From: Methanobacterium petrolearium
Lineage (GTDB): Archaea > Methanobacteriota > Methanobacteria > Methanobacteriales > Methanobacteriaceae
Direction: 5' to 3'
Assembly (NCBI RefSeq): GCF_017873625.1
Contig: NZ_JAGGKL010000006.1
Span: 62,001-126,000 of the forward strand
Length of the DNA stretch: 64,000 bases
The translations under genes were made by a program, and so were the position numbers. Positions 1 through 7,623 of this stretch are shown piece after piece. The notes beneath the pieces were generated by a model. The model worked only from the letters and a program-made list of their open reading frames with translations, searched no databases and was not told where the DNA came from. Each line of letters begins with the position of its first letter. Positions within the stretch are counted from its first letter, which is position 1.

Positions 1-302
1 GCTTCTTTGATCCGGGATAGATCATCAGTGAACTTCACCCCTTCTCCTAAAAGGTGTTCAAGATTGGGTTGAATATCAACTACTGTGACACTTGAAAACT
101 CCTTAAATTGTTCAGCAAGTTTCATTCCTGTGATGTATGCCCCTACAATTACTGTCTCTTCCACGTTCACATCCAATGATTCAACCCACTGGAGGGTGGC
201 TTCACATTTAATATCCCCTATTCTGTTAACTATATCCCCTACTTTTATTCCAGAGTACATGGTGAAAACTTCTTCTGTAATTCCCCTTTCCTTTATAATC
301 AT
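1..302 (-). CDS. hcgC: HcgC, FeGP-cofactor pyridinol methyltransferase (N-terminal part, cut by window edge)
   Basis: Only the first 100 codons lie in the window; the rest is beyond position 1. The ATG overlaps the hcgB stop codon in an ATGA arrangement, indicating translational coupling. The visible part starts MIIKERGITEEV and contains a Rossmann-like strand and turn (ETVIVGAYITGMKLAEQF) about residues 45-60, as expected for the DUF1188 family. HcgC is known to methylate C3 of the pyridinol ring of the iron-guanylylpyridinol cofactor using S-adenosylmethionine. The assignment rests on this N-terminus and on position directly behind hcgB in an hmd cluster. The C-terminal half cannot be checked here. 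Confidence 0.8.
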   Translation of the reverse strand, partial: MIIKERGITEEVFTMYSGIKVGDIVNRIGDIKCEATLQWVESLDVNVEETVIVGAYITGMKLAEQFKEFSSVTVVDIQPNLEHLLGEGVKFTDDLSRIKE

Positions 303-778
303 TCCACCACCGAAAATCCAATTCTTATGAGAGCCTCGGTTATTTCATCTTTTACTGCATCCTGAACTTCTTTACCATGCAAAATATGCGGGGGTGATGT
401 GGCAGCTGATAATATCCTGCCTTTTTTATCCATTATTATCAGTAATGATCCAGAACCAGGTACTCCCAAACGTCCTCGAGCAATGACCATATCACAGTCA
501 CATACATCCAGGGCTAGTAAGGCTTTGGTAATGGCTGGAGTTCGTGATAAATCTGCAGAGTTAGTATGAATGGACACGAGTTCAGCGCTCGGTAAGTTAA
601 ATCTGGTTAAAACTTCGTTTATGGCAGAAGTTTTAACGGTATTCTTGTTGGGAACCACAATCCTCTTACACGATCTGATATGATTACGTAGAGCTATCAA
701 CTCATCATCTGTGTCTCCAAAACGTTCATCCTGTACCGATTCCTGATAAGCATTTTTTACTGTTTCATCAAAGTTCAT
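299..778 (-). CDS. hcgB: HcgB, FeGP-cofactor guanylyltransferase
   Basis: This 159-residue protein matches the DUF3236 (HcgB) family in length and character. HcgB joins GMP from GTP to the pyridinol precursor during biosynthesis of the [Fe]-hydrogenase cofactor. Recognisable segments are the N-terminal helical part, the central VVPNKNTVKTSAINEV stretch near residue 42, and the glycine-rich segment GRLGVPGSGSLLIIMDK near residues 102-118. It lies 54 bp downstream of hcgA on the same strand and overlaps hcgC, so the three genes are probably cotranscribed. The ATG follows a GGAAGATAA ribosome binding site. The call is family recognition supported by context. Confidence 0.88.
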   Translation of the reverse strand: MNFDETVKNAYQESVQDERFGDTDDELIALRNHIRSCKRIVVPNKNTVKTSAINEVLTRFNLPSAELVSIHTNSADLSRTPAITKALLALDVCDCDMVIARGRLGVPGSGSLLIIMDKKGRILSAATSPPHILHGKEVQDAVKDEITEALIRIGFSVVE

Positions 779-832
779 GAATTATCTTCCTTAAATTTTG
801 ATACCTCAATTGTTTTTATTCATATTCAAGGA

Positions 833-1873
833 TCATATTTTAGTTATTCCCATTTCTTTAACCGGGCATGGGATTTCATTAATTTCAGGGTTAAGTCCAA
901 GCTCCCTGATGGTTTTAACAACTTCTTTAAGGTTTCCATATGTTGAAGATCCCACTCCTTTAACATCCAGAGGGTAATTGTCCGGTATAACAGTTGCCAC
1001 ATTATCTGCTCCTGCCATGAGGGAGAACTTAACATTCTCCGGGCCAATGGTAGGGGTGGGAACAGTGATTCTCAAGTCCTGGAAAACCAATCTGGTAATG
1101 GCAATGGTCTTCATCTGCTCAATCAAAGAACATGAAGGATGATTCTCCATGGGAGTTTCCATGTAGGGGTTAAATCCCATTATAGGCACCTCACCCAGTG
1201 TGTGAAATTCTTTCAAAAAGAAAAGATGATTAACACGATCCTGGTAAGATTCTCCTATTCCAATTAATAAACCCGAAGATAATTCAATACCTTCGTCTTC
1301 AACCATTTTACATGTCATTAACCTATCTTTCAGTTTTTCACCAGGTTTTAATTCATTAAAAAGTTTTAAATTTATTGTTTCCAGATTACAACAAACTGTG
1401 TCGGTATTATATTCTGCCAATTGTTTCACTGATTCTTTAGTTAAATCTGATCCCACGTTGATCAGTAATTCCAGGTTGGTATTTTCTTTTACAATTTTGG
1501 CGGCTTGAACTGCATGTTGACCATTATATCCATGAGCTCCGGAACAACTGATGCGTGGAATTCCTGCCTTTTCCACTGACTGAGCAGCCATCAAAATTTC
1601 ATCTTCTGTTTTTGAAAACGAATAGTAATATCCTTCACTGGATGTTTTAGCTGCAAATCCACAGTACTTGCATTTAGGTGTTATTTTACATACATTGGTT
1701 AAATGAACTGTGGATGTTAATTTAATAGGTCTTTTATTGGAATTTCGAAGCTCTGAGGCTGTTTCAAAAATTTTTACAATATTTTCATAGGATCTGGTTT
1801 TAAACAAACCCAGCACTTCATTTTTTTTTAAATCCTGTCCATTTAAAGCTCTTTTGATAATTTTGTTTATCAA
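833..1873 (-). CDS. hcgA: HcgA (HmdB), radical SAM enzyme of FeGP-cofactor biosynthesis
   Basis: A 346-residue radical SAM protein with the unusual cysteine motif C62-x5-C68-x2-C71 instead of CX3CX2C. This spacing is the hallmark of HcgA/HmdB, which is related to biotin synthase and the HydE/HydG maturases. It is thought to act in making the pyridinol ring of the [Fe]-hydrogenase cofactor. A biotin-synthase-like GIGES motif occurs near residue 205. The gene is the first hcg gene downstream of hmd, 160 bp away on the same strand. The start is a TTG preceded by AAAGGTGC with suitable spacing, and the protein would otherwise be N-terminally truncated. Confidence 0.9.
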   Translation of the reverse strand: MINKIIKRALNGQDLKKNEVLGLFKTRSYENIVKIFETASELRNSNKRPIKLTSTVHLTNVCKITPKCKYCGFAAKTSSEGYYYSFSKTEDEILMAAQSVEKAGIPRISCSGAHGYNGQHAVQAAKIVKENTNLELLINVGSDLTKESVKQLAEYNTDTVCCNLETINLKLFNELKPGEKLKDRLMTCKMVEDEGIELSSGLLIGIGESYQDRVNHLFFLKEFHTLGEVPIMGFNPYMETPMENHPSCSLIEQMKTIAITRLVFQDLRITVPTPTIGPENVKFSLMAGADNVATVIPDNYPLDVKGVGSSTYGNLKEVVKTIRELGLNPEINEIPCPVKEMGITKI

Positions 1874-2032
1874 TTTAGCACCTTTACACTTTTATAAATA
1901 ATATTCTTTTGATGAAATATCCAATCCAATGTCTAGGGCCATTTTCATGGATACTTATGAAATTTAACGATTTTTAATGATTATACCCAGATTCCGTTTA
2001 ATTTTTAAAAAAATAATAAAAAAGGGTGTTAA

Positions 2033-3088
2033 TTATATATTACAGGTTGGACCCTTACCTTTCCTGTTTTCCATGACTTCCATGACTGAAGGTAGTAAAT
2101 CTGCAGCTGCACCGAAGTTCATTGAATCAGCAGTTCCCAGTAATGCTCCAGGGTCAAGTTTTTCTTCCATGTGGTCAATTCCTACACTATTCATCAGATC
2201 TGTGACCTGGGTTAGTGATTCTTTGGCCATCATCTGGGCGAAACCTGCTGGAGCTCCCAGTACATTCATTACTGAGTCACGATAGCTTAAAATTCCAGCG
2301 TAGGTTATGGCAGTGAGTGCAGAGCACATGTCACATACTGGACCTAATAGTTCTGCAGGAAGTTTGAAAGCATCACCACGTGCTGCTACACCCCAATCTA
2401 CCAGGTCACAAATGGCTTCTTCTGATGCGTAACCTTCGGCAACATATACCTGTCCTTTCATCTCAGGTACTGCTCCAGGGTGATATGAAGATACATTAAC
2501 TTTTGGTGCGATATTCATTTCATCGCTTGCCAGGTCTTCAAATATCTTCTGGAACATGGTAGTGGGCACTGTACATGCATGGGTTACAATAGCACCTTCT
2601 TTAAGGTTATCAGCAAATTTTTTAATGATTCCCATCTGCATGTCACCTTTGGGTAACCAGGTCATTATCCAGTCAGCACCTTCAACTGCTTCATTATCAT
2701 CGGTGGTGACTTCAAAACCAAGATCTTCAGGGTGTGTGAAGTGTATGGCACCTTCTGGTGGTTTTGGTAAGTCTTTAGCTACGGCATTGACTTTTTCCCT
2801 GATCTGCGGCATTATGCTTTCAGGGTCAGTTTTATGAGCTTCAATAACTGCTTCGTATTCAAAATCATCTATTACCTTAAAGTCATTACCAAATGATGGG
2901 TCAGCCACTACTACCTCATCCACCCCAGCCAGTTCCTTGAGTTCTGCACCCATGGTAATGGTGGAATGAGTCATGGCTATCTCTGGTTTTCCTACTTGTT
3001 CTGCTACTTCACAGGCTCGGCTGAAGTTTGTTATCCCACTGGCTGCGTGGGTTCGATAACAACCGGCTCCCAATATTGCAAGTTTCAT
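2033..3088 (-). CDS. hmd: Hmd, H2-forming methylenetetrahydromethanopterin dehydrogenase ([Fe]-hydrogenase)
   Basis: This 351-residue protein is the catalytic [Fe]-hydrogenase. It reversibly reduces methenyl-H4MPT with H2 to methylene-H4MPT without iron-sulfur clusters or nickel. The N-terminus MKLAILGAGCYRTHAASG has the Rossmann glycine motif and the catalytic His14. The iron-ligating cysteine is Cys172 in THACTVPTT, equivalent to Cys176 of the Methanocaldococcus enzyme. SYHPGAVPEMKG and ELLGPVCDMCSALTA are also conserved. An ATG eight codons upstream is rejected because AGGAGTGAT stands just before MKLAILG and family members start there. It heads the hcgABC genes. An inverted repeat lies in its leader (see 3120-3142). 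Confidence 0.97.
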   Translation of the reverse strand: MKLAILGAGCYRTHAASGITNFSRACEVAEQVGKPEIAMTHSTITMGAELKELAGVDEVVVADPSFGNDFKVIDDFEYEAVIEAHKTDPESIMPQIREKVNAVAKDLPKPPEGAIHFTHPEDLGFEVTTDDNEAVEGADWIMTWLPKGDMQMGIIKKFADNLKEGAIVTHACTVPTTMFQKIFEDLASDEMNIAPKVNVSSYHPGAVPEMKGQVYVAEGYASEEAICDLVDWGVAARGDAFKLPAELLGPVCDMCSALTAITYAGILSYRDSVMNVLGAPAGFAQMMAKESLTQVTDLMNSVGIDHMEEKLDPGALLGTADSMNFGAAADLLPSVMEVMENRKGKGPTCNI

Positions 3089-3119
3089 ACTATCACTCCT
3101 TTTTTCCGTCAAATCTTAA

Positions 3120-3142
3120 TACTACCTACGGGTTTAGTAGTA
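3120..3142. promoter_or_regulatory. Inverted repeat in the hmd promoter/leader
   Basis: TACTAC and GTAGTA form a perfect six-base inverted repeat separated by 11 bases, about 30-55 bases upstream of the hmd ATG. A TATA-like element (TTATATTA on the minus strand, about 3163-3171) lies some 25 bases further upstream, so the repeat would sit around or just after the transcription start. It could be a repressor site or a short leader hairpin. Function is inferred from position only. Expression of hmd in related methanogens is known to respond to nickel and hydrogen supply. Confidence 0.4.
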
Positions 3143-3345
3143 CAAAATTAGATAGTCTAAGTGTAATATAAATGTTTTGATTTTTACCACATTTTATAAC
3201 TATATAACAAATTAGTAATAAAATATCTATCATTTATAGTATGAACGAATAGGTTCATCCATTTAATAACTCATTGAAAAGAAAAATGATTGGTTAGTAA
3301 TCTGGTGGGATTAGTAACTAATCTGATAAAAAAATTAGAGTTCCA

Positions 3346-3810
3346 TTACTTCTTGATAATTGTTGCTCTTTCACTGACCAAAACATTCTGATCAGTCAAT
3401 CCTACCATCTCATCAGGAACATGATCTAAATTTTCACCATACTTTAACCCATCAGATACAGTTTTCTTTTTACGTATGAACGTTCCTTCAGTCATGTTAA
3501 ATCCAAATGGTAAATGTTGGGTGCATATTTCCCTGATCCTGTCATGAAATGCATCTGGATCTTCTATTTCTGTGGTTATAATTTCAATTAAAACCCTACC
3601 GGTTTTAACGTGCAAATCAATTCTTTCATCTTTGATGGTTATGAATCTTGGTTCTTCTCCATCTTCCAGTGGTAGTCTCCTTCCGTGGAGAACTATCCTG
3701 TTTACAGCCTCAATATTTTCAAAGTCACACAACAATTTTTCAGTGGTTTCACAACCCAGCAAGCGGTGGGGAAATATTTCAATATCAGTTTTTTGATTTT
3801 CGATGTCCAT
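3346..3810 (-). CDS. mcrD: McrD, methyl-coenzyme M reductase operon protein D (stand-alone copy)
   Basis: A 154-residue protein recognisable as McrD by its N-terminal IEIFPHRLLGCETTEKLL segment, the central GRRLPLEDGEEPRFI region and the C-terminal RKKKTVSDGLKYG part. McrD is not a subunit of mature methyl-coenzyme M reductase; it associates with the enzyme during assembly or activation. It normally lies inside mcrBDCGA, but here no other mcr gene is nearby. It stands on the same strand directly upstream of hmd with 257 bp between, enough for a separate hmd promoter. The start ATG follows GGAG with good spacing. The family call is firm; the reason for the location is unknown. Confidence 0.88.
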   Translation of the reverse strand: MDIENQKTDIEIFPHRLLGCETTEKLLCDFENIEAVNRIVLHGRRLPLEDGEEPRFITIKDERIDLHVKTGRVLIEIITTEIEDPDAFHDRIREICTQHLPFGFNMTEGTFIRKKKTVSDGLKYGENLDHVPDEMVGLTDQNVLVSERATIIKK

Positions 3811-3899
3811 TATTTTAACTCCAGTTTTTAGAGGATTTAGGCCCTCTATTTACTATTTAATCATGTTTAAATCTTTTTAATCAGGTAATTATAGTAAAA

Positions 3900-3917
3900 G
3901 GAGACTATTTAGTCTCC
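3900..3917. promoter_or_regulatory. Perfect 18-bp palindrome upstream of mcrD
   Basis: GGAGACTA and TAGTCTCC form an uninterrupted inverted repeat around a central TT, 90 bp upstream of the mcrD start. It is followed on the minus strand by AT-rich DNA running into the gene. A perfect 8+8 repeat is unlikely by chance in DNA this AT-rich, and its arms are GC-richer than the surroundings. It is either an operator or the stem of a leader hairpin; the sequence alone does not decide. Confidence 0.45.
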
Positions 3918-4094
3918 ATTCTCTGTAGGAAGGAATTGACAGTAATGGTGGCAATCCATTAAACACTGCCAAAACCACACAATGTTATAACCAACAGTAA
4001 TATTATAACTCTAATTTATTTTATTACTATCAGTTAGTCAAAAAGAAGTAGTAATAAGTATATAAACTTTGTGGTTACGTCAGAGTCTGGAATT

Positions 4095-4122
4095 AATTAG
4101 TACTAAAGAATTAGTACTAAAG
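4095..4122. promoter_or_regulatory. Tandem 14-bp repeat, each with a 10-bp palindrome
   Basis: Two exact adjacent copies of AATTAGTACTAAAG occur at 4095-4108 and 4109-4122. Each contains the perfect palindrome TTAGTACTAA. A TATA-like sequence lies 25-40 bases upstream on the plus strand, placing the pair at a presumptive transcription start. Tandem dyads of this type resemble paired dimeric repressor sites. The downstream gene begins only at 4751, so the transcript would have a long leader unless it is a separate RNA. Confidence 0.4.
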
Positions 4123-4661
4123 CCAAAATTTTGAATTTAATCATGTTTACTTGTGGTTTGTATATCATGATAAGATCATGAAAAAATGAGGTAGTAGCAG
4201 GGATTAAAAACCATACACATCAATTGTATCCTTTACAACACCTTAAAAAAAAACTTCTCATTTATACAATGTTATAACTAACTGATTATCATGGCTGAAT
4301 ACCATCCTTGGACATCCTTCTGACATGAAAATCAAAAATCCCTGGAAAAACCCAACCGAGCCAATGTTAATAATAATATTGATTAAAAATTTATTATAAA
4401 TATCAATATCATACCTATTTTGTAATAAATAAATCCTAAGTAATAATATTTTTTTCCAAAATTATGGATTCAAAAAAAAGGATATCAAAAAGGCTTTTCT
4501 TGGATTTCTCCCCTAATTTAACCCCAATAAGTAAAATGTCCTTACTAGATATGGAGAAAAATAACAGAAAAACCGGCAAAATACGAGAATTTGAGTAAAA
4601 TAAAAAATATATGCCATTTAAAACTAATTATACACTTATAAAATTAAATTCACGGATAAAA

Positions 4662-4703
4662 AAAGGTTTATAAGTCTTTTTTTCAGCCCAAAGGTTTATA
4701 AGT
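4662..4703 (+). promoter_or_regulatory. Direct repeat overlapping the promoter of the 4751-9147 operon
   Basis: AAAGGTTTATAAGT occurs exactly at 4662-4675 and again at 4690-4703, 28 bp apart. Each copy includes a TTTATAA TATA-like core. The second copy stands about 45 bp before the ATG at 4751, a normal distance for an archaeal promoter with a short leader. The two copies could be two start sites or a TATA box plus an upstream binding site of the same sequence. Confidence 0.45.
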
Positions 4704-4750
4704 GTAATACTACTTAAGGATTTATTAATCATCATGGAGGTAATATAAAA

Positions 4751-5137
4751 ATGATAATAAGTAATACAAATGTGGATGTTTGTATAAATAAAATCAAGAT
4801 GATTCGACCGGGAATAAATCCAAAAAGCTGTGATTTAAACTTAAACATTGATTGGAGTATCGAATACATCAAAACAAATGAAGGAAACATGGAATATGTT
4901 TGTACCTTAAATGCAATAGGTGAAATGCCTATTCAATTCGCAGTACAGGGTTCTCTGGAATGTGAAGACAGATCAGAAGATTTAGAGAAACGCTCTGATG
5001 AACTCTCCCCACTCATACTGGATAAGTGCATGAATACCATGATAAACATTGTAAACATCACCAAAAACAGTGTAGTAACCATTAAAAATGTCCCAGAAGT
5101 CTATTTAAACTGTTTTTCAGGTGAATTCAAAAATTGA
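4751..5137 (+). CDS. Small conserved-looking protein of unknown function at the head of the FdhA-like operon
   Basis: I do not recognise this 128-residue protein with confidence. It has no signal peptide, membrane segment or metal-binding cysteine pattern, only scattered cysteines. Alternating beta-like segments (EYVCTLNAIGEMPIQFAVQGSLEC near 50-75) followed by an amphipathic helix faintly resemble SecB-like or adaptor folds, but this is only an impression. The ATG is preceded by GGAGGT with ideal spacing, supporting expression. It lies 155 bp upstream of the FdhA-like gene on the same strand and may share its promoter. Its role could be as an accessory or chaperone factor for that complex; nothing in the sequence proves this. 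Confidence 0.7.
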   Translation: MIISNTNVDVCINKIKMIRPGINPKSCDLNLNIDWSIEYIKTNEGNMEYVCTLNAIGEMPIQFAVQGSLECEDRSEDLEKRSDELSPLILDKCMNTMINIVNITKNSVVTIKNVPEVYLNCFSGEFKN

Positions 5138-5292
5138 TCCTTAAAAAATTGCTAAATCACGCAAGAAGAAAACTCATCTAAAAACTGAATTAACCATTTT
5201 AAGAGTATTTTATACTTTAATAATTCTTTACTGAAAAATTTACCAGATAAAATCTAATGGAATCAAATTTAACAATATACAGGTGTAAAAAA

Positions 5293-6393
5293 ATGTTAAA
5301 AGTAGCCCATACCATCTGCCCCTCCTGTAGTGTAGGGTGCGGAGTAAACCTGATAATCAAAGACCAGGAAGCAGTGGGAACATATCCCTACAAAAGACAT
5401 CCTATAAACCAAGGCAAAAATTGTAAAAAAGGAAGGGATTCCTACCAAATATTGAATGAAAACCGCTTGAAAGACCCTTTAATCAGGAAAAAAGGTCTTG
5501 AACAGGTCAGTTGGGAAGATGCCTTAGAAACTGCTACTTCCCAACTAAAATCCCACGAAAATCATGAAATTGGAATCATTGCATCTGGTGATTGCACCAA
5601 TGAAGAATATGAAACCTTAAAAAAATTCGCTGATGCTTTGGGAGTTGAAAATATTGGATATAACGCTAAAAACATTCCCACATTCAAATTCAAAACAGCC
5701 AGCCTTGATGATGTGGAAAACTCAGATTTCATTTTAATAATTGGAGATGTACTGAAGGAAAATCCTCTCTTAGGTAGGAGGGTTGTATTAGCAAAAGAAG
5801 GTGGAGCAGAAATAATCACAGCTGATTACCCTGAAAAAACCCTGACTGGAATAAATTCTGATGAATACATACAAATTGAATCAACATCCTCATTTCTGGA
5901 TAACATTAATCGAAAAGTTCTGGAAACCCCTCATCAATCAACAACAGTCATTATCAGTGGAGTAAGTGGTGAGGAATTTGAAAACATCCTTAAATTTTTC
6001 CAGGACTCCAATGCCAAATTACTCCCAGTGATGGAAGAGTGTAACAGCAGAGGGGCTATGAACCTTCTTTCTGCCCTAACAGAAGATGACCTGAAGGATC
6101 TCCTAAAAAATGTAAAATTATTGTATGTGGTGGGAGATGACCCTGCTTCCTATATGGAAGAGTCCTTGAAAAACATTGAATTTTTAATTACACAGAATTT
6201 TTTCGTTAACGAAACTGTTTTGATGTCTGATGTGGTCCTCCCAGGATCTTGCTGGGCTGAAAAATCGGGTTCTTTCACCAACACTACCGGAGAAATTCAG
6301 AACTTCGAGAAAATAGTTGAACCACCAGGAAATGCCTGGGATGATGTAACCATAATCAGGGAAATTGCAGAAAAAATGGGGTTGGAGTTGTAA
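5293..6393 (+). CDS. Shortened formate dehydrogenase alpha-like (molybdopterin oxidoreductase family) protein
   Basis: The 366-residue protein has the N-terminal [4Fe-4S] motif of FdhA (C9-x2-C12-x3-C16, then C44 in GKNC) and the following oxidoreductase core, ending after the DVVLPGSCWAEKSGSFTN segment. Catalytic FdhA is about 680 residues. Here the C-terminal cofactor-binding domain is absent, and the usual active-site Cys/Sec segment is replaced by YNAKNIPTF near residue 120. Formate oxidation is therefore unlikely. It resembles the formate-dehydrogenase-like Flp proteins of Methanothermobacter. Upstream ATG 5257 lacks a ribosome site, whereas GGTGT precedes ATG 5293. It is followed 10 bp later by the FdhB-like gene. 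Confidence 0.8.
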   Translation: MLKVAHTICPSCSVGCGVNLIIKDQEAVGTYPYKRHPINQGKNCKKGRDSYQILNENRLKDPLIRKKGLEQVSWEDALETATSQLKSHENHEIGIIASGDCTNEEYETLKKFADALGVENIGYNAKNIPTFKFKTASLDDVENSDFILIIGDVLKENPLLGRRVVLAKEGGAEIITADYPEKTLTGINSDEYIQIESTSSFLDNINRKVLETPHQSTTVIISGVSGEEFENILKFFQDSNAKLLPVMEECNSRGAMNLLSALTEDDLKDLLKNVKLLYVVGDDPASYMEESLKNIEFLITQNFFVNETVLMSDVVLPGSCWAEKSGSFTNTTGEIQNFEKIVEPPGNAWDDVTIIREIAEKMGLEL

Positions 6394-6403
6394 GGTGATA
6401 TAA

Positions 6404-7552
6404 ATGGAACCACAATTTTTACTTGCCAAGGCAAAAGATGAAGAATTAGCCAAGAACGGAGAATGTGGAGGTGCAGTAAGTGCCCTATTCAAATATCTGT
6501 TAGATCAACAACTGGTTGATGGAGTTTTAACCCTAACCAGGGGGGAAGATGTATACGATGGTATTCCCACCCTGGTTGAAAACTCAGAGGAGATAATTGA
6601 AACTTGCGGTTCTCTGCACTGTGCACCAACCATGTTCGGAGACTTGATAAGCAAACATTTAAATGACATACGACTGGCAGTGAGTGTGAAACCCTGCGAT
6701 GCAATGGCAATTAAAGAACTGGAAAAACGGCATCAAATCAACCCTGATGCCATTTACAAGATAGGTCTTAACTGTGGAGGGACTGTAATGCCTATCACTG
6801 CCAGGAAAATGATAGAGATGTTCTATGATGTGGATCCAGCAGAAGTGGTGGCTGAAGAAATTGACAAGGGGAAATTCATCATTGAACTGGCTGATGGAAC
6901 TCATAAATCAGTGGAAATCGATGAATTAGAAGAGAAAGGATTTGGAAGACGCAGCAATTGTCAGAGATGTCAATTGAAAATTCCAAGAAATGCAGATCTG
7001 GCATGTGGTAACTGGGGTGCTGAACCAGGATGGACTTTCATAGAAGTGGTCACAGAGAAAGGGAAAGATCTGGTGGAAAATGCTAGAAAAAAAGGATATA
7101 TAGATGTTAAAACCCCATCTGAAAAGGCAATTGCCATAAGAGAAAAGATTGAGAATGTGATGATAAAGTTAGCCGGTAAATTCCAGGATAAATATCTGGA
7201 AGAAGATTACCCTGCCCCAGAAAACTGGGATGAATACTGGAATCGCTGCATCAAATGTTACGCCTGCCGGGATGTGTGTCCTATCTGTTTCTGTAAGGAG
7301 TGCGATCTGGAAAAGGATTTCTATTCTGATGAAGATGAAATAGCACCAGATCCTCTCACCTTCCAGGGAGTTAGACTGTCCCATATGTGTTTCAGCTGTG
7401 TTAACTGCGGACAATGCGAAGATGTGTGTCCCATGGAGATCCCCCTGGCCCTTATCTTCCACAGAATGCAGAAAAAATACAGAGATGACACTGGATTCAT
7501 AGCAGGTGTCAGTGAAGAGTTACCACCATTGTACAGTCCAGAAAAAGAATAA
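6404..7552 (+). CDS. F420-dependent oxidoreductase beta subunit, FdhB/FrhB-like
   Basis: A 382-residue member of the FrhB/FdhB family, which binds FAD and exchanges electrons with coenzyme F420. The N-terminal CGGAVSALFKYLL segment (residues 21-33) and the SNCQRCQLKIPRNADLACGNWG segment (185-204) are characteristic. The C-terminus carries two ferredoxin-type cysteine clusters, C282/C285/C288/C292 and C329/C332/C335/C338. This layout is closest to formate dehydrogenase beta subunits. AGGTGAT precedes the ATG, and it lies between the FdhA-like and MvhD-like genes. I infer electron transfer between F420 and the MvhD-like partner, with the FdhA-like protein as an iron-sulfur scaffold. Confidence 0.88.
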   Translation: MEPQFLLAKAKDEELAKNGECGGAVSALFKYLLDQQLVDGVLTLTRGEDVYDGIPTLVENSEEIIETCGSLHCAPTMFGDLISKHLNDIRLAVSVKPCDAMAIKELEKRHQINPDAIYKIGLNCGGTVMPITARKMIEMFYDVDPAEVVAEEIDKGKFIIELADGTHKSVEIDELEEKGFGRRSNCQRCQLKIPRNADLACGNWGAEPGWTFIEVVTEKGKDLVENARKKGYIDVKTPSEKAIAIREKIENVMIKLAGKFQDKYLEEDYPAPENWDEYWNRCIKCYACRDVCPICFCKECDLEKDFYSDEDEIAPDPLTFQGVRLSHMCFSCVNCGQCEDVCPMEIPLALIFHRMQKKYRDDTGFIAGVSEELPPLYSPEKE

Positions 7553-7623
7553 AAAAGGATTTCAAAAGTTGAAAATTATTCAATCTTTCATTAAAAAAGC
7601 ATGAAGAAGTTAAGGTGATATAA

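Larger units (their letters stand above)
3811..4750. other. Long AT-rich intergenic region between divergent mcrD and the FdhA-like/HmdII operon
   Basis: This 940-bp stretch has no convincing gene on either strand. It holds a perfect 18-bp palindrome (3900-3917), a near-identical pair of 17-mers (3979-3995 and 4266-4282), a TATA-like AAGTATATAAAC near 4055-4067, a tandem palindromic pair (4095-4122) and a 14-bp direct repeat just before the next gene (4662-4703). It probably carries the divergent promoters and operators of both gene sets. An untranslated RNA starting near 4090 cannot be excluded. Confidence 0.5.

Noticed and set aside
1977..2285. Plus-strand open frame opposite hmd (102 codons)
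   Set aside because: It is antisense to the well-defined hmd gene, has no ribosome site, and its composition reflects hmd codons.
3120..4703. Shared TACTACT motif in the hmd and FdhA-like promoters as a common operator
   Set aside because: The spacing to the TATA box differs (about 29 versus 8 bases) and the shared core is only seven bases, so chance is likely.
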